The translations under genes and the position numbers were made by a program. The notes under the pieces are model-generated. The model was not told where the DNA came from. It did not search any database and was given only the letters and a program-made list of their open reading frames with translations. A stretch of 27,258 nt of DNA, from contig JAFRMM010000148.1 of NCBI GenBank assembly GCA_017430675.1, forward strand, positions 1 to 27,258, in the 5' to 3' direction. Positions 15,548 through 24,302 of the stretch are shown piece by piece. Each line of letters opens with the position of its first letter. Within the stretch, counting starts at the first letter, position 1. The stretch is from Prevotella sp. Lineage in GTDB: Bacteria > Bacteroidota > Bacteroidia > Bacteroidales > Bacteroidaceae.

Positions 15548-16342
15548 TTAGAGTAACTGATCTTGTTCAATATCCTTGAAATATTTGTAGGTAGAGACCT
15601 TCAGTTCGTCGGCAGCCTCTTCGTCACAGACAATGATACCATGCTCATGCATCTGCAGGGCACTGATAGTCCACATGTGGTTGACGGATCCCTCAACAGC
15701 AGCCTGCAGGGCGCGTGCCTTGGCATGACCATTGGCCAGGATCATTACCTCGCGGGCATCCATCACGGTACCTACACCCACCGTCAGGGCGTGGGCAGGT
15801 ACGTTCTCTGGGTTGCCGCCGAAGAAACGGCTGTTGGCAATACGGGTATCTGTGGTGAGGGTCTTCATACGGGTCTTGGAACGCAGGGAAGAGCCTGGCT
15901 CATTGAAAGCGATATGGCCATCAGGACCAATACCACCAATGAAGAGGTCGATACCGCCAGCCTCTGCAATCATTTCCTCATAGTGCTTACACTCGGCCTG
16001 AAGGTCAGGGGCGTTGCCGTTGAGAATATGGATGTTCTCCTTCGGACAGTCGATGTGGTCGAAGAGATTACGGGCCATGAAGGCGTGGTAACTCTCAGGA
16101 TGGGTCTCGGGCAGACCAACATACTCGTCCATGTTGAACGTAATGACATTCTTGAATGACACTTTTCCAATACGGTTGGCTTCTACAAGGGCATTATACA
16201 TGCCCACGGGAGAAGATCCAGTAGGAAGTCCCAGAACAAACTTGTGGTCGGGTGTCGGATTGAACTCGTTGATACGTTCAATAACATGGTTCGCTGCCCA
16301 CTTTGACATTCTCTGATAGTCGTTTTGAATAATAACTCTCAT
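15548..16342 (-). CDS. nagB: Glucosamine-6-phosphate deaminase NagB
   Basis: A 264-residue cytoplasmic enzyme that turns glucosamine-6-phosphate into fructose-6-phosphate and ammonia. The active-site residues fall at the same numbers as in E. coli NagB: Asp72 in NMDEYVGL, Asp141 and His143 in [14 protein letters not shown], and Glu148. The length also matches. It heads a two-gene minus-strand operon with GH97, from the promoter at 16379-16386. No nagA, transporter or N-acetylglucosaminidase is beside it, so its pairing with a glycosidase gene is the only local hint of context. Confidence 0.97.
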   Translation of the reverse strand: MRVIIQNDYQRMSKWAANHVIERINEFNPTPDHKFVLGLPTGSSPVGMYNALVEANRIGKVSFKNVITFNMDEYVGLPETHPESYHAFMARNLFDHIDCPKENIHILNGNAPDLQAECKHYEEMIAEAGGIDLFIGGIGPDGHIAFNEPGSSLRSKTRMKTLTTDTRIANSRFFGGNPENVPAHALTVGVGTVMDAREVMILANGHAKARALQAAVEGSVNHMWTISALQMHEHGIIVCDEEAADELKVSTYKYFKDIEQDQLL

Positions 16343-16378
16343 AATCTTTTGCTTTTAGTTGGTTCGTTAATTTGAGTG

Positions 16379-16386
16379 CAAAAGTA
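16379..16386 (-). promoter_or_regulatory. -7 box of the nagB-GH97 promoter
   Basis: TACTTTTG on the minus strand fits TAnnTTTG, giving a leader of about 35 nt. The -33 position falls in an A/G-rich tract and has no clear TTTG. Confidence 0.5.
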
Positions 16387-16415
16387 CAAAAATAATTAGG
16401 AGTAATAAGGGTGAT

Positions 16416-16435
16416 AGGAGTTAAAAGGAGTTAAA
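16416..16435 (+). repeat. Tandem 10-bp repeat (two perfect copies)
   Basis: AGGAGTTAAA occurs twice in a row in the nagB/hflX divergent region, just upstream of the expected nagB -33 position. Confidence 0.7.
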
Positions 16436-16453
16436 GGATAAGACTTTTGTTCA

Positions 16454-16483
16454 TTTTACCTTTTTACCTTTTTACCTTTTTAC
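16454..16483 (+). repeat. Tandem 8-bp TTTTTACC repeat at the hflX promoter
   Basis: Two perfect copies of TTTTTACC (16461-16468, 16469-16476) are flanked by partial copies on each side. The tract covers the expected hflX -33 position, so a change in copy number would change the promoter. Confidence 0.75.
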
Positions 16484-16493
16484 TTTTATTTCG

Positions 16494-16501
16494 TATCTTT
16501 G
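16494..16501 (+). promoter_or_regulatory. -7 box of the hflX promoter
   Basis: TATCTTTG lies 8 nt before the ATG at 16510, so the predicted leader is only about 3-5 nt. The longer in-frame start at 16447 lies upstream of the promoter and is rejected. Confidence 0.65.
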
Positions 16502-16509
16502 CATCCAGT

Positions 16510-17841
16510 ATGAAGGAATTTGTTATTTCTGAGGCCAAGGCAGAAACTGCGGTATTGGTGGGACTAATCACCAAGGAGCAGGATGAAAGCAAGACCAAGG
16601 AGTATCTCGACGAACTAGAGTTTCTGGCGGATACGGCAGGTGCTGTAACCGTTAAGCGGTTTACCCAGAAGGTTGGAGGACCGAGTCAGACGACATACGT
16701 TGGTAGTGGAAAGTTGCAGGAAATAAAGGATTATATAAAGCAATGTCAGGATGCCTACGATGACTGGATAGATGCTCAGGATGCCTCTCTTTTTGCTGAT
16801 GGTCTTCTGGATGAGACAAACGCACCCCAGCCTGTGGGTATGGTGATTTTTGACGACGAACTCAGTGCCAAGCAGATTCGTAATATTGAGAAGGAACTTC
16901 AGGTGAAGATTCTGGACCGCACCTCTTTGATATTAGATATTTTCGCCATGCGCGCCCAGACTGCCGAGGCTAAGGCTCAGGTGGAGTTGGCGCAGCATCG
17001 TTATATGCTACCCCGTCTGCAGAAACTCTGGACACACCTGGAACGACAAGGCGGTGGCTCTGGTTCTGGAGGTGGCAAAGGTTCCGTGGGTCTGCGTGGT
17101 CCTGGTGAAACCCAGTTGGAGATGGACCGTCGTATCATCCTGCAGCGTATCACCTTGTTGAAACAGCGTCTGGCAGAGATTGATAAACAAAAGATTACCC
17201 AGCGAAAGAACCGTGGTCGTCTGATTCGTGTTGCTCTTGTGGGTTATACCAATGTGGGTAAGAGTACGATGATGAACCTGTTGGCCAAGAGTGAGGTGTT
17301 TGCAGAAAACAAACTATTCGCCACCCTTGATACCACTGTGAGAAAGATGACCATCGACAATCTGCCTTTCCTGTTGGCTGATACCGTGGGCTTTATCCGT
17401 AAACTTCCCTCAGACTTGGTCGAGAGTTTCAAGAGTACACTCGATGAGGTTCGCGAGGCTGATCTGTTGGTGCATGTGGTGGATATCTCCCACCCGGATT
17501 TTGAGGAGCAGATCCGTGTGGTAGAGGAAACCCTGAAGGAACTGGGCTGCTCAGAAAAGCCTTCCATGCTGGTGTTCAATAAGATAGATGCCTATACCTG
17601 GGTGGAAAAGGAGGAAGATGATCTCACCCCCATGACGAAGGAAAACTACACGCTGGAGGATTTGAAAAAGACCTGGATGGCCCGTACAGGTGAGAACCAG
17701 CACTATCTGGAGTGTCTCTTTATCTCTGCTAAACGGAAAGAGAACATCGACGAGTTACGTGAAACCCTCTACAAGCGGGTGCGCGAACTTCATGTACAGA
17801 AATATCCTTATAACGATTTTTTATATCAAGATTATGAGTAA
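16510..17841 (+). CDS. hflX: GTPase HflX (ribosome splitting/rescue factor)
   Basis: A 443-residue HflX: N-terminal HflX domain (about 12-200, with GSGKLQEIKDYI and GPGETQLEMDRR), a coiled linker, and a G domain from about 238 with P-loop GYTNVGKST (245-253), switch motif DTVGFIRKLP (291-300), NKID (357-360) and SAK (406-408). HflX binds the 50S subunit and splits stalled or hibernating ribosomes under stress. An extra acidic insertion (about 80-106, rich in Asp and Glu) sits in the N-terminal domain compared with E. coli. DUF4954 starts within its last codons (8-nt overlap). All G motifs are intact. Confidence 0.96.
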   Translation: MKEFVISEAKAETAVLVGLITKEQDESKTKEYLDELEFLADTAGAVTVKRFTQKVGGPSQTTYVGSGKLQEIKDYIKQCQDAYDDWIDAQDASLFADGLLDETNAPQPVGMVIFDDELSAKQIRNIEKELQVKILDRTSLILDIFAMRAQTAEAKAQVELAQHRYMLPRLQKLWTHLERQGGGSGSGGGKGSVGLRGPGETQLEMDRRIILQRITLLKQRLAEIDKQKITQRKNRGRLIRVALVGYTNVGKSTMMNLLAKSEVFAENKLFATLDTTVRKMTIDNLPFLLADTVGFIRKLPSDLVESFKSTLDEVREADLLVHVVDISHPDFEEQIRVVEETLKELGCSEKPSMLVFNKIDAYTWVEKEEDDLTPMTKENYTLEDLKKTWMARTGENQHYLECLFISAKRKENIDELRETLYKRVRELHVQKYPYNDFLYQDYE

Positions 17842-19687
17842 TTACAGACAACTGACACAAACCGAAATTGAGATTTTGGAAAACAATGTCTGCTGGGCAG
17901 AGGACTGGCAGCGAGTACTGGTTGATGAGGAATTCAAGCCTTATAATTTCCACCGTGTCATCTTCTATGGTGATATCCGTCTGGGAGCCTTCCATAAGAT
18001 GGTGGAGGTGAGCAAGGGCTTCCTGAAACATTCTGGTATCAATGATGCCACGCTCAGGAATGTGACGGTCGGCAATGACTGTCTGATAGAGAAAGTAGGT
18101 AACTACATCAATAACTATACCATCGGTAATGACTGTTATATCTCGAACATTTGTACGCTGGAGACTACTGATGATGCCACGTACGGTGAGGGTTCGGTTA
18201 TCTCCGTGCTCAATGAGATGGGTGACGGTAATGTGACGATTTTCCGTGAGTTGAATAGTCAGTTGGCCTCCTTTATGGTCAAGCATGAATCTGACAAGGA
18301 ACTGAAGAAGACGCTCCAGCAGATGATTGAGGACGAACTTCGTGTTTCCAGGCCTGAGCGTGGACTGATTGGTAACAATGTGAAGATTATCAATGCAAAG
18401 GATATCACAAATACCATAATCAAGGGTGACTGCGAGATCAGTGGTGCTGCCCGTCTCTCAGAATGTACTGTGATGAGTTCGATGGATGCCCCTGTATTCA
18501 TCGGCACGGGTGTTATTTGCGAAAACTCGATTATCTGTGATGGTTGTAGCATCAATAACTCCGTGAAGATGCAGGACTGTTTTGTGGGTGAGGCTTGTCA
18601 GATTACCAATGGGTTCACGGCAGAGGCCAGTCTGTTCTTTGCTAATTCGTTTATGGCCAACGGTGAGGCCTGTGCTGCCTTCTGCGGTCCGTTCTCGGCT
18701 TCCCATCATAAGTGCTCGTTGCTCATTGGTGGTGAGTTCTCTTTCTATAATGCAGGTTCTAATACGAACTTCTCGAATCATGCTTATAAGATGGGACCAT
18801 TGCATTGGGGAACACTGGAGCGTGGTACGAAGACGGCTTCCGGTGCCTATATCCTGATGCCTGCCACCATTGGCGCTTTCTCTGTCTGCTTTGGCAAACT
18901 GATGCACCATCCAGATACCCGTAACCTGCCGTTCTCCTACCTGATAGCCTATGGAGATACGATGACCCTCGTGCCAGGTCGTAATATCACCACGGTGGGA
19001 CTGTATCGAGATATCAAGAAATGGCCGAAGCGTGACAAGCGTTCGAAGCAGTCTAAGAAGAGTATTATCAATTTCGACTGGTTGTCGCCGTTTACCGTGG
19101 GAGAGATTATCCAGGGTATCCAGATCCTGAAGGACCTGCGTCACGCTTCAGGTGACAATGTATCGTCCTATAATTTCCATGAGTATGTGATTAATGCGAC
19201 TTCACTGCGCAAGGGACTGAAGTACTACGATATTGCCCTGCGTATCTATATGGGTGCTGTGCTGAAACGAGCCCAAAAGGAGGGCTATATCGGACAGCCT
19301 GTAAGTTGTATAGGCCAGGGAAGATGGATAGACCTCAGTGGTCTGCTGTTGCCTGAGAGTGAGGAACAACGCTTGATTGGTGACATTAAGTCGGGCACTA
19401 TCGACAATATCCAGCAGGTGCTCGACCGCTTCACAGACATCAATAATCACTACCGTGACTACCGTTGGGCGTGGAGTTACCAGATGATTCTCGACTACTA
19501 CCAGTTAGAGGAACTCGATGCTGCTGCTTGTGAGCGTATCCATGAGGACTATGTGAAAGCCCGTCGTGCCTGGATTGCAGAGATCCGTAAGGATGCAGAG
19601 AAGGAGTATAGTATGGGTGATGTTGATAGGGATGTGCTTGATGACTTCCTTGAGAAATTGGATCACGAGATAGACTACGAAAACTAA
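17834..19687 (+). CDS. DUF4954 protein with left-handed beta-helix repeats
   Basis: A 617-residue DUF4954 protein, widespread in Bacteroidales. Two stretches of hexapeptide-like repeats (about 72-110, such as TVGNDCLIEKVGNYINNYTIGNDC, and about 180-280, such as GLIGNNVKII and VFIGTGVICENSIICDGCSI) suggest left-handed parallel beta-helices as in sugar acyl- and nucleotidyl-transferases. The most conserved-looking block is MGPLHWGTLERG with PATIGAFSVCFGKL (320-358). The C-terminal 200 residues are helical and acidic. The ATG at 17834 overlaps hflX by 8 nt, so the two are translationally coupled. Biochemical role unknown; a nucleotide-sugar or acyl transferase is a guess from the fold. Confidence 0.85.
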   Translation: MSNYRQLTQTEIEILENNVCWAEDWQRVLVDEEFKPYNFHRVIFYGDIRLGAFHKMVEVSKGFLKHSGINDATLRNVTVGNDCLIEKVGNYINNYTIGNDCYISNICTLETTDDATYGEGSVISVLNEMGDGNVTIFRELNSQLASFMVKHESDKELKKTLQQMIEDELRVSRPERGLIGNNVKIINAKDITNTIIKGDCEISGAARLSECTVMSSMDAPVFIGTGVICENSIICDGCSINNSVKMQDCFVGEACQITNGFTAEASLFFANSFMANGEACAAFCGPFSASHHKCSLLIGGEFSFYNAGSNTNFSNHAYKMGPLHWGTLERGTKTASGAYILMPATIGAFSVCFGKLMHHPDTRNLPFSYLIAYGDTMTLVPGRNITTVGLYRDIKKWPKRDKRSKQSKKSIINFDWLSPFTVGEIIQGIQILKDLRHASGDNVSSYNFHEYVINATSLRKGLKYYDIALRIYMGAVLKRAQKEGYIGQPVSCIGQGRWIDLSGLLLPESEEQRLIGDIKSGTIDNIQQVLDRFTDINNHYRDYRWAWSYQMILDYYQLEELDAAACERIHEDYVKARRAWIAEIRKDAEKEYSMGDVDRDVLDDFLEKLDHEIDYEN

Positions 19688-19695
19688 TATATATT

Positions 19696-19700
19696 AGGAG
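19696..19700 (+). promoter_or_regulatory. Strong Shine-Dalgarno of the M16 gene
   Basis: AGGAG two nt before ATG 19703. It is one of the few clear ribosome sites in the window, most genes having none. Confidence 0.6.
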
Positions 19701-19702
19701 AC

Positions 19703-22603
19703 ATGAAGAAGTTAGTGCTGTTATGGGGCTTGGTGCTGTTGGGATTATGCGCACAGGCGAAGGACTATAGGTATGAGGCGGTTCCTGGGGATTTGATGAA
19801 AACTCGTATCTATACGCTGGAGAACGGTCTGAAGGTCTATCTCTCTGTGAATACGGAGAGACCAAGGCTTCAGACGTATATTGCCGTGCGTACAGGCTCG
19901 AAGAATGACCCTGCGGAGACCACAGGTCTGGCCCACTATCTGGAACACCTGATGTTCAAGGGCACGACGCATTTCGGCACGAACAATGTGGAGGCCGAGG
20001 CTCCGTTGCTGGCAGATATCGAACAGCGCTATGAGGCTTATCGCAAGTTGACGGATCCTGAGGCCCGCAAGCAGGCTTATCATGAGATAGACTCGGTGTC
20101 ACAGATCGCAGCACAGTATTTTATCCCCAACGAATACGACAAATTGATGGCTACCATCGGTGCTGAGGGTACGAATGCCTTTACGTCGAACGATGTGACC
20201 TGTTATGTGGAGGATATCCCCTCGAACGAGATTGAGAACTGGGCGAAGATACAGAGTGACCGTTTCCAGAACATGGTGATTCGCGGATTCCATACAGAAC
20301 TGGAGGCCGTGTATGAGGAGTATAACCTCTATCTGACGGATGACGGCGACAAGGTGTGGAAGGCCATGGGCGAGAAACTCACCCCGACGCACCCCTACGG
20401 CACACAGACCACCATCGGTACGCAAGAGCACCTGAAGAATCCCTCGATCACGAATATCAAAAACTATTTTAAGAAGTGGTATGTGCCCAACAATGTGGCC
20501 ATCTGTATGGCTGGCGACTTGGATATGGACAAGACCATCGCTATCATCGACCAATATTTTGGTGGTTGGAAACCTGGCGCTGATGTGGCGCAACCCGTGT
20601 TCCCTGTGCAGAAACCGCTGACGGCTCCTGCTGACACCACTGTCATTGGACAGCAGGCAGAGGAAGTGTATGTGGGATGGCTCGCCAAGAAAGCCGCTGA
20701 TCTGCAGTGTGACACCCTCGATGTGATCGGTTATATGCTGAGCAATGGTAAGGCCGGTATCTTCGACATCAACCTGAACCAGCAGATGAAGGTGTTGAAA
20801 GCAGGTGCCGGTTTAGAAGACCAGATGGACTATTCGTCATTTATTCTCATCGGTTCGCCCAAACCTGACCAGTCGCTTGAAGAGGTAAGAGACCTGATGC
20901 TGGGGGAAATCGAGAACTTGAAGAATGGTAACTTCTCTGACGACCTGCTGCCAAGTGTAATCAATAACTTGAGACTGAACTACCAGAAATCACTCGACAA
21001 CAACCGCTGGCGCACTGGGCAGTTTATGAATGCCTTTATCCAAGGTACCAGTTGGGAACAGAAAGTGGGAAAACTGGATCGCATCTCGAACATGACCAAG
21101 GAGCAGATTGTGGCCTTTGCCAACCGATTCTTCACCAATGGCTATGCCACCATCTTCAAGAGGACGGGCATAGATTCTACCCAGAAGAAGATTGACAAAC
21201 CAGCCATCACGCCTATCCAGGCCAATCGCGACCAGATGAGCGCATTCGTGAAGGAGATTCAAGAGACAGAGGTGGAGCCCATTCTTCCGAAGTTTGTGGA
21301 TTTCAAGAAAGATCTGGTGATCGGCGAGACCAAGAACAAACTGCCGCTCTACTATAAGCAGAATACGCAGGACGACCTGTTCACCCTCGTGTTCAGATAT
21401 GAGTTTGGAAAGCAGGATGACAACCGCTATGATATTGCTGCAGGCTATCTCGACTATGTGGGAACAGACAAGTTGTCGGCTGCCGAGATCAAACAGAAGT
21501 TCTACAATCTGGCTTGTAACTACTCTGTCAACGTGAATGCCGACAACCTCATTATCTCTCTGAGCGGACTACAGTCGCAGATGGCTCCAGCGCTGGCACT
21601 GCTCGAAGACGTGATCAGGAATGCCAAGGCCGATCAGGAGTCGTATGAACAGTATGTAGGTTTGATTCTGAAGTCGCGCGAGGATGCAAAGACGGATCAG
21701 CGTACGAACTTCTCGTACCTCACCAGTTATGCTATGTTTGGTGAGCATAACTCTCGGCGCGATAAGATGAGTGAGCAGCAACTTAAAGAGGCTGATCCCC
21801 AGCAGTTGCTCTCACTGATAGCCAACCTACCTAACATGAAGCACGCTGTGCTCTACTACGGTAAGTTGACACCCGACGAACTGTCAGAGACGCTGGGTGC
21901 CAGCCACCAGACACCTTTGACTCCAGCGGATGTTCCTCAGGGAAAACCCTACCGGCAACAGGAGGCTAAAACTAATGAGGTATGGATTGCTCCTTACGAT
22001 GCGAAGAACATCTATCTGGAGATGTATCATAACGAGGAGCGTGACTGGCATCCTGAACTGGAGGCTGTGGTCGATCTCTTCAATGAATACTACGGTGGAG
22101 GTATAAACGGCATTGTATTCCAGGAGATGCGCGAAGCCCGCGGACTGGCATATAGTGCAGCAGCCTATTATCTGACGCCGAGCAAGAAGGACGAGAAGGA
22201 GTTTTACATCGCTTATATCATCACACAGAACGACAAGATGATGGATGCTGTGAACCAGTTCCATGTCATCCTCAACGAGATGCCTGCCAGTGAGACTGCA
22301 TTCAAGATTGCCAAGGATGCGCTCATAAAACAGTTAGCCAGCATGCGTGTGACTAAGTCGGGCGTTATCAATGCCTACTTGTCTGCTAAGCGTCAGGGTA
22401 TCGATTACGACTTGAATGAGAAGGTCTATAACGCGCTGCAGAGCATTAGCCTACAGGATATCGTTGACTTCGAGAAGGAGCAGATGGCCAATAAGCCCTG
22501 TCGCTACATCATCCTAGGTGATGAGAAGGAGTTGGATATGGAGGCACTGGGCAAGATAGGTTCCATCAAGCGCTTGACGACAGAGGATATATTCGGATAT
22601 TGA
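19703..22603 (+). CDS. M16-family zinc metallopeptidase (pitrilysin-like), secreted
   Basis: A 966-residue M16 protease with two homologous halves. The inverted zinc motif HxxEH is His78-YLE-His82 (GLAHYLEHLMFKGTTHFGT), with Glu81 as base, and the third ligand is probably Glu206 in EAVYEEYN. The C-terminal half (about 540-966) has the fold but no zinc motif, which is usual for the substrate-binding half. A signal peptide (MKKLVLLWGLVLLGLCAQA) puts it in the periplasm; there is no proper lipobox despite a Cys at 16. An unusually long insert lies between the zinc motif and Glu206. Fifteen nt follow DUF4954, so co-transcription is likely. It probably degrades peptides released by other secreted proteases. 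Confidence 0.95.
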   Translation: MKKLVLLWGLVLLGLCAQAKDYRYEAVPGDLMKTRIYTLENGLKVYLSVNTERPRLQTYIAVRTGSKNDPAETTGLAHYLEHLMFKGTTHFGTNNVEAEAPLLADIEQRYEAYRKLTDPEARKQAYHEIDSVSQIAAQYFIPNEYDKLMATIGAEGTNAFTSNDVTCYVEDIPSNEIENWAKIQSDRFQNMVIRGFHTELEAVYEEYNLYLTDDGDKVWKAMGEKLTPTHPYGTQTTIGTQEHLKNPSITNIKNYFKKWYVPNNVAICMAGDLDMDKTIAIIDQYFGGWKPGADVAQPVFPVQKPLTAPADTTVIGQQAEEVYVGWLAKKAADLQCDTLDVIGYMLSNGKAGIFDINLNQQMKVLKAGAGLEDQMDYSSFILIGSPKPDQSLEEVRDLMLGEIENLKNGNFSDDLLPSVINNLRLNYQKSLDNNRWRTGQFMNAFIQGTSWEQKVGKLDRISNMTKEQIVAFANRFFTNGYATIFKRTGIDSTQKKIDKPAITPIQANRDQMSAFVKEIQETEVEPILPKFVDFKKDLVIGETKNKLPLYYKQNTQDDLFTLVFRYEFGKQDDNRYDIAAGYLDYVGTDKLSAAEIKQKFYNLACNYSVNVNADNLIISLSGLQSQMAPALALLEDVIRNAKADQESYEQYVGLILKSREDAKTDQRTNFSYLTSYAMFGEHNSRRDKMSEQQLKEADPQQLLSLIANLPNMKHAVLYYGKLTPDELSETLGASHQTPLTPADVPQGKPYRQQEAKTNEVWIAPYDAKNIYLEMYHNEERDWHPELEAVVDLFNEYYGGGINGIVFQEMREARGLAYSAAAYYLTPSKKDEKEFYIAYIITQNDKMMDAVNQFHVILNEMPASETAFKIAKDALIKQLASMRVTKSGVINAYLSAKRQGIDYDLNEKVYNALQSISLQDIVDFEKEQMANKPCRYIILGDEKELDMEALGKIGSIKRLTTEDIFGY

Positions 22604-22655
22604 TTAAACATTAGTAATAAGGTAAATATACCAATAATTAAACAAATACATTATT

Positions 22656-24302
22656 ATGGCTAAAGCAGTTGAATTCAAGTATGCCCCGATGTTTCAGGTG
22701 GGCGAGGACAAGACGGAGTACCGCTTGTTGAGTAAGGAAGGCGTAACGACCGCCGAGTTTGAAGGAAAGCAGATTGTGAAGGTTAGCAAAGAAGCCCTCA
22801 CACTTCTGGCCCAGCAGGCCTTCCACGATGTGGAGTTTATGCTGCGCCGCGAGCATAACGAACAGGTGGCCAAGATTCTCACCGATCCTGAGGCCAGTGA
22901 GAATGATAAGTACGTCGCCCTGCAGTTCCTCCGCAATGCCGAAGTGGCTGCCAAGGGCATCCTGCCTTTCTGTCAGGACACGGGTACGGCCATCATCCAT
23001 GGTGAGAAGGGTCAGCAGATATGGACGGGTTTCGAGGATGAAGAGGCACTGAGCCTGGGTGTATTCAATACCTTTACGCAGGACAACCTGCGCTACTCTC
23101 AGAATGCTCCTCTGAATATGTACGACGAGGTGAATACCCGTTGCAACCTGCCTGCTCAGATTGATATCGAGGCAACGGAGGGTGCAGAGTATAAGTTTGT
23201 GATGGTAGCCAAGGGTGGTGGTTCAGCCAATAAGACCTACTTCTATCCCATGACCAAGGCTACCATCCAGAATGAGAGTACACTTATCCCGTTCCTCGTC
23301 GAGAAGATGAAGTCTCTGGGTACTGCTGCATGTCCGCCTTATCACATTGCTTTCGTGATTGGTGGTACCTCTGCAGAGAAGAACCTGCTCACGGTGAAGT
23401 TGGCTTCCATTAAGTTCTATGATGGTTTGCCCACTACAGGTGATGAGACGGGTCGTGCTTTCCGCGATATCGACCTGGAGAAGAAACTCATCGTTGAGGC
23501 TCAGAAGATTGGTCTGGGTGCTCAGTTTGGTGGTAAGTATCTGGCTCACGATATTCGCGTGATCCGTCTGCCTCGTCATGGTGCCAGTTGTCCTATTGGT
23601 ATGGGTGTATCATGCTCTGCCGACCGCAACATCAAGGCCAAGATCAATGCCGACGGTATTTGGCTGGAGAAGATGGACGCTAACCCAACGGAACTGATTC
23701 CTGAGGAATTACGTAAGCCCGGTGAGGGTGGTAAGGGTATCGAGATTGACCTCAACGATGGTATCGATGCCGTTCGCAAGGAACTGTCTAAGTATCCTGT
23801 TTCTACCCGTGTGAATCTGAAGGGCACCATCATTGTGGCCCGTGATATTGCTCATGCTAAACTGAAGGCCCGTCTGGATGCAGGTGAGGGTATGCCCGAC
23901 TACTTCAAGAAGTATCCCGTGCTCTATGCCGGTCCTGCAAAGACCCCAGAGGGATATCCCTGTGGTTCGATGGGCCCGACGACGGCTAACCGTATGGATC
24001 CGTACGTAGATGAGTTCCAGGCAAACGGTGCATCGCTCGTGATGATTGCCAAGGGTAACCGCTCTGACGTGGTGACCGAGGCTTGTAAGAAGCATGGCGG
24101 CTTCTACCTCGGCACCATCGGAGGTGTTGCTGCAGTCCTCTCGCAGAGTTCTATCAAGAGTATTGAATGTGTGGAGTATCCTGAACTCGGCATGGAGGCT
24201 GTCTGGAAGATTGAGGTGGAAGACTTCCCTGCCTTCATTCTTGTGGATGATAAGGGTAATGACTTTTTCAAGACTCTCAAACCTTGGTGCCCGAAGAAAT
24301 GA
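22656..24302 (+). CDS. Fumarate hydratase, class I (4Fe-4S)
   Basis: A 548-residue class I fumarase, interconverting fumarate and malate in the cytoplasm. Cluster cysteines are Cys106 ([10 protein letters not shown]), Cys226 ([10 protein letters not shown]) and Cys320 (GVSCSADRN); their spacing follows E. coli FumA. The motif [12 protein letters not shown] and the C-terminal beta domain with [18 protein letters not shown] are present. In Prevotella relatives this enzyme serves the reductive branch to succinate, the main fermentation product. It starts 52 nt after the M16 stop; I see no clear promoter in that gap. It overlaps the next gene as ATGA. An oxygen-sensitive enzyme, consistent with an anaerobe. 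Confidence 0.96.
   Translation: MAKAVEFKYAPMFQVGEDKTEYRLLSKEGVTTAEFEGKQIVKVSKEALTLLAQQAFHDVEFMLRREHNEQVAKILTDPEASENDKYVALQFLRNAEVAAKGILPFCQDTGTAIIHGEKGQQIWTGFEDEEALSLGVFNTFTQDNLRYSQNAPLNMYDEVNTRCNLPAQIDIEATEGAEYKFVMVAKGGGSANKTYFYPMTKATIQNESTLIPFLVEKMKSLGTAACPPYHIAFVIGGTSAEKNLLTVKLASIKFYDGLPTTGDETGRAFRDIDLEKKLIVEAQKIGLGAQFGGKYLAHDIRVIRLPRHGASCPIGMGVSCSADRNIKAKINADGIWLEKMDANPTELIPEELRKPGEGGKGIEIDLNDGIDAVRKELSKYPVSTRVNLKGTIIVARDIAHAKLKARLDAGEGMPDYFKKYPVLYAGPAKTPEGYPCGSMGPTTANRMDPYVDEFQANGASLVMIAKGNRSDVVTEACKKHGGFYLGTIGGVAAVLSQSSIKSIECVEYPELGMEAVWKIEVEDFPAFILVDDKGNDFFKTLKPWCPKK

Noticed and set aside
16447..16509. Longer hflX start adding a hydrophobic segment like a signal peptide
   Set aside because: It is the translation of T-rich promoter repeats upstream of the -7 box; HflX is a cytoplasmic GTPase.
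17690..17833. Longer start of the DUF4954 gene inside hflX
   Set aside because: It would overlap hflX by about 150 nt; the ATG at 17834 gives a normal 8-nt overlap and a sensible N-terminus.
19703..19763. M16 protease as a lipoprotein
   Set aside because: The Cys at residue 16 follows LGL, which does not fit a lipobox; a normal signal peptidase I site AQA-K follows.
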